NCBI RefSeq assembly: GCF_004310285.1
Contig: NZ_SISF01000023.1
Coordinates: 420,481 to 484,480 of the forward strand
Reading direction: 5' to 3'
DNA: 64,000 bases
Source of the DNA: Agrobacterium cavarae
Lineage (GTDB): Bacteria; Pseudomonadota; Alphaproteobacteria; Rhizobiales; Rhizobiaceae
The notes under the pieces are model-generated. The model saw only the letters and a list, made by a program, of their open reading frames with translations, was not told where the DNA came from and did no database searches. Shown piece by piece: positions 37,392 to 45,083 of this stretch. The number at the start of each line of letters is the position of its first letter. The first letter of the stretch is position 1. The translations under genes were made by a program, and so were the position numbers.

Positions 37392-38605
37392 TGGACGACA
37401 CATACCCCGTCCTCACGCCGCAATCGGAAAGGGAGGCGGCAGACCTTATTCGCGACCGTGCAGAAGGGGGACGTCCGCTCGCCATCATCGGCGGCAACAC
37501 GCGCTCCGGTTTTGGCAATGCCGTTGAGGCGGATGCGACACTCTCTTCGCGAGGTTTGAGCGGCATCGTCTCTTATAATCCTGCCGAGATGGTGATGACG
37601 GTCCAGGCCGGAACGCCAGTGGATGAGGTGAAAGCCGCCTTGTCCGACGCCCGGCAGATGATGGCCTTCGAGCCGATGGATCACCGCGCGATCATGGGAA
37701 CGGTGGGAGAGCCCACAATCGGCGGCGTCTTTGCCGCCAACGTTTCCGGTCCGCGCCGCTTCGTGGCCGGTGCTGCGCGAGACAGCCTGCTCGGCATCCG
37801 CTTCATCAACGGCCGGGGCGAGGCGATCAAGGCCGGCGGGCGGGTGATGAAGAACGTTACCGGGCTCGATCTCGTCAAGCTTCTTGCGGGCTCCTACGGC
37901 ACGCTGGGGTTTTTGACGGAAGTCACGTTCCGCGTGCTGCCGGTTCCGCCTGCTGAAGTAACGATGGTCATCTCAGGCTTGGAGGATGAGGCCGCGACCA
38001 ACGCCATGGCGGCGGCGATGGCAACCAGCCTCGAAGTCTCAGGCGCGGCACATCTGCCGGAAACTGTGAAGTCGCGCTTTCTGAATGGATCACTGCCGGA
38101 AGGTGCCGCCACCGTGCTGCGCCTGGAAGGTCTTGCGGCCTCGGTCGAGGCCCGATTGCATAAGCTGAAGACGCTTCTCGCCGCTTTCGGCCCAGTCGTC
38201 TCTCTTGAGCGTGACGAGAGCCGTTCACTCTGGCGGGAGATCCGCGACGTCGCGCCCTATGCGGGCAACCCCTCCAAACCGCTCTGGCGCGTGTCCATTG
38301 CGCCATCACAATGCCACAAGCTTGTCGCGGCGCTGCGGCTCGAAGCTGGCATCGATGCCTTTTACGACTGGCAGGGCGGCCTTGTCTGGATGCAGATGGA
38401 AGCCGATCCGGAAGCGAAACTGCTCCGAGGTTACATCCGTTCGCTTGGAGGCGGCCACGCCACACTTCTGCGCGCGAGTGACGATGTCCGCCGATCAATT
38501 CCGGCTTTCGAACCGCTGAATGCCGTTGAAGTGGCGCTCTCATCGCGCATCAAGCAAAAGCTCGATCCGGCGGGGATATTCAATCCGGGCAGAATGGGGA
38601 TCTGA
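37391..38605 (+). CDS. glcE: Glycolate oxidase FAD-binding subunit
   Basis: 404 residues from ATG 37391 (a TTG three bases earlier also lies in frame). Half-size FAD-binding protein of the PCMH type: ADLIRDRAEGGRPLAIIGGN, the flavin-binding stretch IMGTVGEPTIGGVFAANVSGP and the C-terminal LDPAGIFNPGRMGI. It is the partner of GlcD and GlcF in glycolate oxidation. Start and stop are tightly coupled: one base overlap with glcD and two bases to the glcF ATG. The middle region with GLAASVEARLHKLKTLLAAFG is of normal length for GlcE. No oddities seen. Confidence 0.93.
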   Translation: MDDTYPVLTPQSEREAADLIRDRAEGGRPLAIIGGNTRSGFGNAVEADATLSSRGLSGIVSYNPAEMVMTVQAGTPVDEVKAALSDARQMMAFEPMDHRAIMGTVGEPTIGGVFAANVSGPRRFVAGAARDSLLGIRFINGRGEAIKAGGRVMKNVTGLDLVKLLAGSYGTLGFLTEVTFRVLPVPPAEVTMVISGLEDEAATNAMAAAMATSLEVSGAAHLPETVKSRFLNGSLPEGAATVLRLEGLAASVEARLHKLKTLLAAFGPVVSLERDESRSLWREIRDVAPYAGNPSKPLWRVSIAPSQCHKLVAALRLEAGIDAFYDWQGGLVWMQMEADPEAKLLRGYIRSLGGGHATLLRASDDVRRSIPAFEPLNAVEVALSSRIKQKLDPAGIFNPGRMGI

Positions 38606-38607
38606 CC

Positions 38608-39936
38608 ATGCAAACCTCCTTCACGCCCGAGCAGTTGGCCGATCCGCAGGTTGCCGAATCCGAAAAGATCCTGCGCAAATGCGTCCATTGCGGTTTCTGC
38701 ACGGCCACCTGTCCCACCTATGCGACGCTCGGCAATGAGCTCGATAGTCCGCGTGGCCGCATCTATCTCATCAAGGATATGCTGGAAAACGACCGCCCCG
38801 CCGACCGCGAGGTGGTGACCCATATCGATCGCTGTCTCTCCTGTCTGGCCTGCACCACCACTTGCCCTTCAGGGGTGGATTACATGCACCTGGTGGATCA
38901 TGCGCGTGTCCATATCGAGAAGACCTATCGCCGTCCGTTGATGGACCGGTTGATCCGCAGCCTTCTCGCCGCCGTCCTGCCGTATCCCGGCAGGTTCAGG
39001 CTCGCATTGAAGCTCGCAGAAAGCGGCCAACCATTCGCCCCGCTGCTGCGCAAGGTCTCTGCTTTAAAACCGCTTGCGGCCATGCTCGATCTCGCACCGA
39101 ACGCCGCTCCACCGCAGGCAGACCGACCTGCGGTTCACGCATCTGTTGCAGAAAAGCGAGGCCGCGTCGCGATCCTCACCGGCTGTGCGCAGCCGGTTCT
39201 CGATCCCGCCATCAATGAGGCGACCGTCCGGCTTCTGACCCGCCTCGGTATCGAGGTTGTCGCACCAAAGGGCGAGGGCTGTTGCGGGGCGCTGGTCCAT
39301 CACATGGGCCGGGAAGAACAGGCACTCGCCTTTGCCCGCCGCAACGTTGATGTGTGGATGCGCGAGGTGGAAGATGCCGGGCTGGATGCCATCATCATCA
39401 CCGCCTCCGGCTGCGGAACGACAATCAAGGATTACGGCCACATGCTGCGGCTCGATCCGGCCTATGCGGAAAAGGCGGAACGGGTCTCGGCGCTGGCGAA
39501 AGACATCACCGAATATCTCGCCACGCTGGAGCTACCCGCTCTGGAACGCAATGGGCTGTCTGTTGCCTATCACTCTGCCTGTTCCATGCAGCACGGCCAG
39601 AAGATCACCATGGCGCCGAAGCTGCTGTTGAAGGCAGCGGGCTTTGTGGTGCGCGATCCGGCGGAAGGCCATCTCTGTTGTGGCTCGGCCGGAACCTATA
39701 ACATCCTGCAGCCGGAGATCTCCGGCCAGCTGAAGGCGCGAAAAGTCAAGAATATCGAATCGACCAGGGCCGACGTCATCGCAACCGGCAATATCGGCTG
39801 CATGACGCAGATTGCCACGGGCACGCAGATGCCGATCCTGCACACCGTCGAGTTGCTGGATTGGGCCTATGGCGGCGAAAAGCCACGAAAGCTTAGAGTG
39901 CCGTGCGTCCTTAAGGACGCACAAAGGACGCTCTAA
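38608..39936 (+). CDS. glcF: Glycolate oxidase iron-sulfur subunit
   Basis: 442 residues. Two [4Fe-4S] motifs: Cys25, 28, 31, 35 (CVHCGFCTATCPT) and Cys75, 78, 81, 85 (CLSCLACTTTCPSG). Two CCG domains follow, with GEGCCGALVHH and EGHLCCGSAGTYN. It moves electrons from GlcD/E to the membrane. Residues about 428-442 (LRVPCVLKDAQRTL) are encoded by a palindromic repeat at 39894-39935 that also gives part of the stop codon, so the last residues are unlike the family and were probably acquired with the repeat. A second repeat follows 13 bases on, then an intrinsic terminator. Confidence 0.94.
   Translation: MQTSFTPEQLADPQVAESEKILRKCVHCGFCTATCPTYATLGNELDSPRGRIYLIKDMLENDRPADREVVTHIDRCLSCLACTTTCPSGVDYMHLVDHARVHIEKTYRRPLMDRLIRSLLAAVLPYPGRFRLALKLAESGQPFAPLLRKVSALKPLAAMLDLAPNAAPPQADRPAVHASVAEKRGRVAILTGCAQPVLDPAINEATVRLLTRLGIEVVAPKGEGCCGALVHHMGREEQALAFARRNVDVWMREVEDAGLDAIIITASGCGTTIKDYGHMLRLDPAYAEKAERVSALAKDITEYLATLELPALERNGLSVAYHSACSMQHGQKITMAPKLLLKAAGFVVRDPAEGHLCCGSAGTYNILQPEISGQLKARKVKNIESTRADVIATGNIGCMTQIATGTQMPILHTVELLDWAYGGEKPRKLRVPCVLKDAQRTL
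39894..39935 (+). repeat. Palindromic repeat encoding the end of glcF
   Basis: Outer arms tagag (39894-39898) and ctcta (39931-39935) and a perfect 20-base inner palindrome gtgcgtccttaaggacgcac (39903-39922). The style, rhizobial GTGCGTCC ... GGACGCAC within TAGAG/CTCTA, is that of widespread intergenic repeats, but here it lies in frame within the glcF reading frame. Confidence 0.8.
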
Positions 39937-39949
39937 CTTTTTGAATCAA

Positions 39950-39999
39950 CGCATCGTGCTTTCCGAAAATCGATTCCGATTTTCGGGCCGATGCTGTAG
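39950..39999 (+). repeat. 50-base palindromic repeat, copy 2
   Basis: Identical to the copy at 26761-26810 except one base. Inner arms ccgaaaatcg (39963-39972) and cgattttcgg (39977-39986); outer arms gcatcg and cgatgc. Lies 13 bases after glcF and just before the terminator at 40011. Confidence 0.9.
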
Positions 40000-40010
40000 C
40001 CTGAAATAAA

Positions 40011-40036
40011 AAACGAGCGGTTGAGCCGCTCGTTTC
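40011..40036. terminator. Intrinsic terminator after glcDEF
   Basis: Perfect 10-bp arms aaacgagcgg (40011-40020) and ccgctcgttt (40026-40035) with a 5-base loop; A-rich upstream and T-rich downstream, so it can work in both directions. Confidence 0.75.
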
Positions 40037-40126
40037 TCATCGGTGGCTGCTAAAAGCGCTACCGTTCCCCCTGGCATCCCCCGCCAAGCTTGTGGAACGC
40101 AATCTAGCGTTTCCGCTGGAGGCCGC

Positions 40127-40173
40127 AAGTATAAGTGTAAAATCGAGGGGTTCCCGATCTCAAACTTATACTT
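40127..40173. repeat. Inverted repeat between glcF terminator and the L,D-transpeptidase
   Basis: Perfect 10-bp arms aagtataagt and acttatactt separated by 27 bases. It sits just past the stop of the minus-strand L,D-transpeptidase, but has no T-run. Function unclear: a 3'-end hairpin or a protein site. Confidence 0.4.
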
Positions 40174-40184
40174 TGGCGTTGCTA

Positions 40185-40907
40185 TCAGATCACAATAACC
40201 CTCGTTCCGACTTTCACGCGCTCATAAAGATCCGTCACGTCCTCGTTGCGCATGCGAATACAGCCGGAGGAATTGTTGCTGCCGATGGTCCATGGCTGGT
40301 TGGTGCCGTGGATGCGGTAGAGCGTCGAACCCAGGTACATGGCGCGCGCACCCATGGGGTTTTCCGGTCCGCCTTCCATGAAGGCCGGAAGATAATGACC
40401 CTTCGCGGCTTCGCGTGTGATCATTTCCTTTGGCGGCGTCCAGGTCGGCCATTCCGTCTTGCGGGTGATGGAATGGGTGCCTGCCCATTCGAAGCCCGGC
40501 TTGCCGACGCCAACGCCGTAACGACGCGCCTTGCCGCCGTCGAGGACAAGATAAAGCAGCCGGTTCGGCGTATCGATGACGATCGTGCCCGGTGCTTCGC
40601 TGGTGTCGTAATTGACGATTTGCGGCAGGAATTGCGGATCGATCCTCAAACGAGGCGCATTCGGTCGAGCGGCCACGACCTGGGGCCGCTGCTGCACGTC
40701 GCGACGTTGGAACAGTGGCTGGCGCTGTGGCGGCTGCGGATAGACGACGGGGCGCACATTGCCACGACCCAACTGCGTAACCCATGGCGCCGTCAGATCG
40801 GGGCTGACGACGATCGGCGGACGCTCGCGATAACGGTCATTGGCCATTGCCGGATTGAGAGCGGCACACACGGCGCTCAACGCTAGAAAGACGGTTCTGA
40901 TCGACAT
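40185..40907 (-). CDS. L,D-transpeptidase (YkuD/ErfK family)
   Basis: 240 residues from ATG 40907 (the frame extends eight codons further). A signal peptide covers about residues 1-22 (ending PAMAN), then a Pro/Arg/Gln-rich linker (residues about 35-80), then a YkuD catalytic domain with YRIHGTNQPWTIG and SSGCIRM, where Cys216 is the nucleophile. It acts in the periplasm and cross-links peptidoglycan by 3-3 bonds or attaches proteins; rhizobia use such enzymes heavily in polar growth. Single gene on the minus strand. Which reaction it performs cannot be told from the sequence. Confidence 0.91.
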   Translation of the reverse strand: MSIRTVFLALSAVCAALNPAMANDRYRERPPIVVSPDLTAPWVTQLGRGNVRPVVYPQPPQRQPLFQRRDVQQRPQVVAARPNAPRLRIDPQFLPQIVNYDTSEAPGTIVIDTPNRLLYLVLDGGKARRYGVGVGKPGFEWAGTHSITRKTEWPTWTPPKEMITREAAKGHYLPAFMEGGPENPMGARAMYLGSTLYRIHGTNQPWTIGSNNSSGCIRMRNEDVTDLYERVKVGTRVIVI

Positions 40908-41089
40908 CGGGTGGACTCTTTTACATGACACCGGAAAATGATTGCCACGTTCGCATGGGCAGACCAGCGAATGGTAAAGAGACGTCGGTCAATTCCGCTA
41001 TTTTGCTGAAACTTTTCAATAAGGTTAGCAGGCAGTTTTAAAACAGGGTGAATCAATGGTAAGAACCGGGCGGAAAGAGACGGTGCCGC

Positions 41090-41719
41090 ATGAGTGAAGA
41101 TGGGTTGTTGACGGGCGAGGATGGCAAGGTCCGCTGCTTCTGGCAGCAGGGGCTGGAGGATTACCGCCGCTATCACGATGACGAGTGGGGCTATCCCGTC
41201 ACCGACGACAAGCGACTGTTCGAAAAGATCTGTCTCGAAGGCTTCCAGTCGGGTCTTTCGTGGCTGACGATCCTGCGCAAGCGCGAGAGCTTTCGCGCCG
41301 CCTTTGCCGGCTTCGATTTCGACAAGGTCGCCAGCTTCGATGATGCCGACATAGAACGCTGCCTGGCCGACAAGGGCATCGTGCGTCATCGCGGCAAGAT
41401 CGTTTCCACCATCAACAATGCCAGGCGTGCAGTTGCCCTTCGCGACGAGTTCGGTTCGCTGGCGCGCTATTTCTGGAGCTTCGAGCCGAAGCAGGACGAA
41501 CGACCTGAGGTCTTCGATTATGCGACTTTGCGCGCCAACCCAACGACCCCTGCGTCCACGCGGCTATCCAAAGATTTGAAGAAGCGCGGCTGGAGTTTCG
41601 TTGGGCCGACGACCGTCTATGCTTTCATGCAGGCGATGGGCATGGTCAACGACCATATCGAGGGCTGCCATTGCCGCCCGCGAATAGAAGCGATGCGGCA
41701 GGAGTTCGTAAGGCCGTGA
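41090..41719 (+). CDS. tag: DNA-3-methyladenine glycosylase I
   Basis: 209 residues. The Tag signature features are present: RCFWQQGLEDYRRYHDDEWG, FEKICLEGFQSGLSWLTILRK-like, KGIVRHRGKI and a C-terminal CHCRPR, with the zinc-binding Cys/His set (Cys near the start, CHC at the end). It excises 3-methyladenine from alkylated DNA. GTGA overlap couples it to the next small secreted-protein gene: the stop at 41717-41719 shares bases with that gene's GTG at 41716. The upstream neighbour is divergent. Confidence 0.94.
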   Translation: MSEDGLLTGEDGKVRCFWQQGLEDYRRYHDDEWGYPVTDDKRLFEKICLEGFQSGLSWLTILRKRESFRAAFAGFDFDKVASFDDADIERCLADKGIVRHRGKIVSTINNARRAVALRDEFGSLARYFWSFEPKQDERPEVFDYATLRANPTTPASTRLSKDLKKRGWSFVGPTTVYAFMQAMGMVNDHIEGCHCRPRIEAMRQEFVRP

Positions 41720-42159
41720 AGACATTTTTGAGATGTGCTCTTGCCTGCTTGCTGATCGCGTCCGTTTCCGTGCCGGCGGTTGCCGAACAGCGCAATGTGG
41801 ATGGCATGTGGCTGGACGACGGGGAACAGTTGAAGGCCGTGGAAATGCCGGCCTCTGGCAATCTCAAGCTGAACGGCTGGACACGCCAGGGCAGGGGTGA
41901 GGTTTATCGGCTGAAGGTGAAGGCTGGCGAAACGTTGAAGGTTTCGCTCGCGAGCCGCAGCGAATTCGTCGTCATGGCGATTTTCGATTTCGGCAAGCCG
42001 GACGACGATGCAATCTTCTTTAGCGATACCGGAAACAACACCACGACGCTGACGCCTGCGGCGGACACCGAGTGGTTGATCCGGCCGATCCTGGTGCTGA
42101 GTTCGTCACGCCGCGGACTTGGGGCCAATTATACGATCACGGTCGAGCGCCAACCGTAA
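41716..42159 (+). CDS. Small secreted hypothetical protein
   Basis: 147 residues from GTG 41716, overlapping the tag stop by four bases. Signal peptide residues about 1-24 (TFLRCALACLLIASVSVPAVA). The mature part is beta-rich (GEVYRLKVKAGETLKVSLAS, FVVMAIFDFG, WLIRPILVLSS) and reads like a small beta-sandwich, resembling the pre-peptidase C-terminal type, but with no catalytic motif. Periplasmic or extracellular. I do not recognise the family. The upstream in-frame ATG at 41671 inside tag is less likely because the signal peptide begins at the GTG. Confidence 0.7.
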   Translation: MKTFLRCALACLLIASVSVPAVAEQRNVDGMWLDDGEQLKAVEMPASGNLKLNGWTRQGRGEVYRLKVKAGETLKVSLASRSEFVVMAIFDFGKPDDDAIFFSDTGNNTTTLTPAADTEWLIRPILVLSSSRRGLGANYTITVERQP

Positions 42160-42164
42160 GCCAA

Positions 42165-43202
42165 TCAACCGGCGATCGCGATCAGCCCGACGGAAAGAGC
42201 GCAGAGAAGCAGAAGCGACGCGGTGGCGGCGACAATAACCTTGCCGCCTGCATGGCGCAGAGAGCGGATATCCACCGAGAGACCGAGTGCTGCCATCGAC
42301 ATGATGGTGAGCACATTCGCAAGGCCGCTGATGGGCGAAAGTGCAATGTCCGGGATCAGGCCGAAGGAGCGGGCCATGATCATCAGCACGAAGCCGATGA
42401 TGAACCAGGGCACCATCCGCTGAAGATCGAGCCGACCGCTCGTACCGCGGCCGTGGATGATCGAAAGCGTGGTGACGACGGGACCCAGCATCAACACCCG
42501 GATGAGTTTGACGACGGTGCCGGTCTGAACCGCGACGGCACCCATGGGCGCGGTCGCTGCCAGAACCTGCGGCACGGCATAGACGGTCATGCCGGCAAAC
42601 AGGCCGTAATGCACCGCGTCCATGGAGAAAAAGCCGGGGATTGCCGGCATGATGATGACGGCGGCAACGCCGAGGACGGCGGTAAAGGCAATGGCAGACG
42701 CGACATCCTGCGCTTTTGCGCCGATGGCGGGTGCCGCCGCGGCAATGGCGGAATTGCCGCAGATCGAATTGCCACAGGCAACGAGAATGGCAAGCTTCGG
42801 CTCAAGACCAATCGCCCTGCTGATCGCGTAGCTGCCGATGAGCGACAGGCCAACGATGATGGCGATGCCGAGGATCAGCAATCCGCCGGCCCCTTTGAGA
42901 ATCGACAGGCTGAGCGAAGCGCCGAGAAGAACGACGGCAACCTCCAGCAGCGTCTTGGCGCTGAACTTGATCCCAGCTCCAGTTGCCTCTGGCAGACGTG
43001 TAAAGCTTCTGAGCATCACGCCGAACACGATCGCGATTACCAGATCACCAAGCCAGGCATGGCCGGCCAGTCGCACCTGAGCGCTTTCCGCAAAAATGGC
43101 GGCAAGGCTGATGGCGCCACAGAGCGCGATTCCCGGCACGAAGCGCCAGGCGGGAACGCCAAAGAAAGAAAGCGATGAGGTGAGTGAACGGTGATGTGCC
43201 AT
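42165..43202 (-). CDS. yeiH: YeiH-type putative sulfate exporter (UPF0324)
   Basis: About 345 residues from the ATG at 43202 (ATGs at 43211 and 43214 or 43229 are alternatives). About ten membrane spans. Family features include the GNSICGNSAIAAAAPAIGA stretch and TVYAVPQVLAAT. Annotated in other bacteria as putative sulfate exporters, and one member is involved in sulfoacetate or sulfite/sulfate release, but the true substrate is uncertain. It is divergent from a LysR gene, as yeiH/yeiE are neighbours in E. coli, with an inverted repeat in the 55- to 82-base gap. Confidence 0.86.
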   Translation of the reverse strand: MAHHRSLTSSLSFFGVPAWRFVPGIALCGAISLAAIFAESAQVRLAGHAWLGDLVIAIVFGVMLRSFTRLPEATGAGIKFSAKTLLEVAVVLLGASLSLSILKGAGGLLILGIAIIVGLSLIGSYAISRAIGLEPKLAILVACGNSICGNSAIAAAAPAIGAKAQDVASAIAFTAVLGVAAVIIMPAIPGFFSMDAVHYGLFAGMTVYAVPQVLAATAPMGAVAVQTGTVVKLIRVLMLGPVVTTLSIIHGRGTSGRLDLQRMVPWFIIGFVLMIMARSFGLIPDIALSPISGLANVLTIMSMAALGLSVDIRSLRHAGGKVIVAATASLLLLCALSVGLIAIAG

Positions 43203-43258
43203 GACTGACATCATCTTACAGACATCCATTTCATTCCATCAAATAATATGGCATGTTT

Positions 43259-43277
43259 CATTCGGAAAAATCGAATG
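43259..43277. promoter_or_regulatory. Inverted repeat ATTCG-N7-CGAAT between yeiH and its LysR gene
   Basis: cattcg (43259-43264) and cgaatg (43272-43277) around gaaaaat, ending 7 bases before the LysR start. Size and AT-rich setting suit a LysR-type site or autoregulatory operator. Confidence 0.5.
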
Positions 43278-43284
43278 ATATAAG

Positions 43285-44199
43285 ATGACCTTCGAACAAT
43301 TAAAGATCTTCGTCGCCGTAGCGGAACGGCAGCATCTGACACGAGCAGCGGAAGCGCTCGGCCTGACACCCTCCGCCGTCAGTTCGTCGATCAAGACACT
43401 TGAGGCCTATTACAATGTCGAACTGTTTCACCGCGTCGGCCGGGGTATCGAGCTGACGGAAAGCGGTCGGGTATTTCTGGACGAAGCACGCTCGACCTTG
43501 AACCGGGTGCGCAGCGCTGAACTTATTCTCTCCGAGATGGGCGGCCTGACCCGTGGTGAGATCCGTGTCTTTGCCAGCCAGACAATCGCCAGCTACTGGC
43601 TCCCGTCTATTCTCATGCAGTTCAAACAGCTTTACCCCGGCGTGACGGTGACACTCGACGTCGGCAACACACGCACCGTGACAGAAGCGGTGCTCAAGGG
43701 CGTGGCGGAAATCGGCTTCATCGAAGGCGATATCGACGAGCCGGCGCTGTCGGTTCGACCGGTTGTGTCGGACAAGTTGCTCGTGGTGGTCGGGCCTCTT
43801 CACCCATTCTCGGATGGTCGGCAGCTCAAAGCAGAGGATATTCGCTCGACGACGTGGGTTCTGCGCGAGCAGGGCTCGGGCACCCGGTCTGCTTTTGAAG
43901 CAGCACTGAAAGCCATGGGCATGTCTCTGGCTGATTTGAAGGTCACGCTGGAATTGCCATCCAACGAGGCCGTCGTCGCAGCCGCGCGTGCAGGGGGTGC
44001 CGCAGCAGTGGTGTCGGCCTCCGTCGCAGCCTTGATGCTGCGTCAAGGACTGCTCACCCGCGTCGGCATCGATTTGCCCGCGCGTCAGTTTGCGCTCCTG
44101 ATGCACAAGGAACGGCATCCGAGCCGCGCATCGATGGAGCTGGAACGCCTCAGTCGAGAATTCGCTGGCAGCTACAAGGCGGGCCTGACCGGGCTTTGA
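43285..44199 (+). CDS. yeiE: LysR-family regulator (YeiE-like)
   Basis: 304 residues. HTH MTFEQLKIFVAVAERQHLTR, then AAEALGLTPSAVSSSIKTLE; sensor domain from about residue 90 (EIRVFASQTIASYWLPSIL). The SQTIASYWLP opening is the pattern of the CysB/CbbR/YeiE branch, which responds to sulfur or carbon signals. Divergent from yeiH, the same pairing as in E. coli, so it likely controls that exporter. YeiE in enterobacteria senses sulfite in recent work; whether it does so here is inference. An inverted repeat lies directly upstream (43259-43277). Confidence 0.87.
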   Translation: MTFEQLKIFVAVAERQHLTRAAEALGLTPSAVSSSIKTLEAYYNVELFHRVGRGIELTESGRVFLDEARSTLNRVRSAELILSEMGGLTRGEIRVFASQTIASYWLPSILMQFKQLYPGVTVTLDVGNTRTVTEAVLKGVAEIGFIEGDIDEPALSVRPVVSDKLLVVVGPLHPFSDGRQLKAEDIRSTTWVLREQGSGTRSAFEAALKAMGMSLADLKVTLELPSNEAVVAAARAGGAAAVVSASVAALMLRQGLLTRVGIDLPARQFALLMHKERHPSRASMELERLSREFAGSYKAGLTGL

Positions 44200-44251
44200 T
44201 CGCTTGTTGAAGTGAAGAGGAAGCGCCCGAAGGCACTTCCCCATAGTCTGT

Positions 44252-44626
44252 TTAATAGCCCTTCGACTTTAGCCACTCTTTCATCATGGCGATTTCCGCT
44301 TCCTGTGCCTTGATCACCTCTTCGGCCAGTTTGCGGATTTCGGGGTCCTTGCCGTATTGCAACTGGACCTTCGCCATATCGATCGCGCCCTGATGGTGCG
44401 GGATCATGCCGCGGACGAAATCGACATCGGCGTTGCCGGTATAGTCCTGCTCCATTGCAGCATGCATTTTCTTGGAAACATCCATAAAGGCCTGCGTCGA
44501 AGCGGTCTCCGAGGCCGCCTGTTTGGGCATGCTGTGCCCGGTATGGCCGGAAGCGTCCTGTGCCAGCGTCGGTACGGCGAAAAGCGCGCTGATGGCAGCG
44601 GCGATGGAAATGGTCTTGATAGACAT
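44252..44626 (-). CDS. DUF305 family periplasmic protein (CopM-like)
   Basis: 124 residues from ATG 44626, preceded by AGGAAGGA; the frame continues upstream to 44809 without support. Signal peptide about 1-22 (ending TLAQ). DUF305 motif [20 protein letters not shown], with Met/His-rich residues that bind copper or silver in the relative CopM, and an earlier Met/His segment [10 protein letters not shown]. Probably a periplasmic copper- or other metal-buffering protein. It follows the Cys/His-rich small gene at 44682 in the same direction by 55 bases, likely an operon. Confidence 0.85.
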   Translation of the reverse strand: MSIKTISIAAAISALFAVPTLAQDASGHTGHSMPKQAASETASTQAFMDVSKKMHAAMEQDYTGNADVDFVRGMIPHHQGAIDMAKVQLQYGKDPEIRKLAEEVIKAQEAEIAMMKEWLKSKGY

Positions 44627-44681
44627 GGGATATCCTTCCTCTGTCGGAAAATTTCGATTGCATCTGAATGTCGAAATCCGG

Positions 44682-45050
44682 TCAGGAACGGGGAGGCGGC
44701 AGAGGGGGTGCGGGCATGTTGCCGAGCAAACTTGCCTGCAATGCTGGCAAGGGTACTGCGTGCGGCGATCGCCCTTTTTCGGCAAAGACGAGGTCTGGAA
44801 GTAGAACAAGACAGGCCGCGCAGAATGGTGCGTGCGTCATGCTCTTTTCGTGAGGACAAGGGCTGCCTTGGTTTTCCGTATGGCCAGCGGTTTTGACTAT
44901 GCCGTGACCGGCGTGCTCGTCCAAAGCAAGGCCGGAAGCAAGCGCCTTGGCCGCCGGCATGGACATATCCATCGCAACCGTGCCGGGCATGGCGCCATAA
45001 AGCAGGCAAGCGAGAAACATCAATGTGCGAACGACAAGGCGCATGCTCAC
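44682..45050 (-). CDS. Small secreted Cys/His-rich protein (DUF2946-like?)
   Basis: 122 residues. Signal peptide or anchor about residues 1-25 ([19 protein letters not shown]); the mature part has Met-rich [10 protein letters not shown], His pairs ([14 protein letters not shown]) and the metal-ligand-like run [18 protein letters not shown], then a Pro-rich end ([12 protein letters not shown]). This resembles DUF2946-type proteins found near copper genes. It is upstream of and co-directional with DUF305, supporting a metal role. Function not known; the family label is tentative. The start may be either M1 or the ATG two codons later. Confidence 0.65.
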   Translation of the reverse strand: MSMRLVVRTLMFLACLLYGAMPGTVAMDMSMPAAKALASGLALDEHAGHGIVKTAGHTENQGSPCPHEKSMTHAPFCAACLVLLPDLVFAEKGRSPHAVPLPALQASLLGNMPAPPLPPPRS

Positions 45051-45083
45051 ACTCTAGCCTATCAAGCCACGCCAGGAAATGGG

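Noticed and set aside
36276..37403. 375-codon open frame antisense to glcD
   Set aside because: Mirror of glcD; no start signal and no family features.
42072..43178. 368-codon frame antisense to yeiH
   Set aside because: Very high Arg/Asp/Gly/His content typical of antisense shadow frames, while the opposite strand encodes a clear membrane protein.
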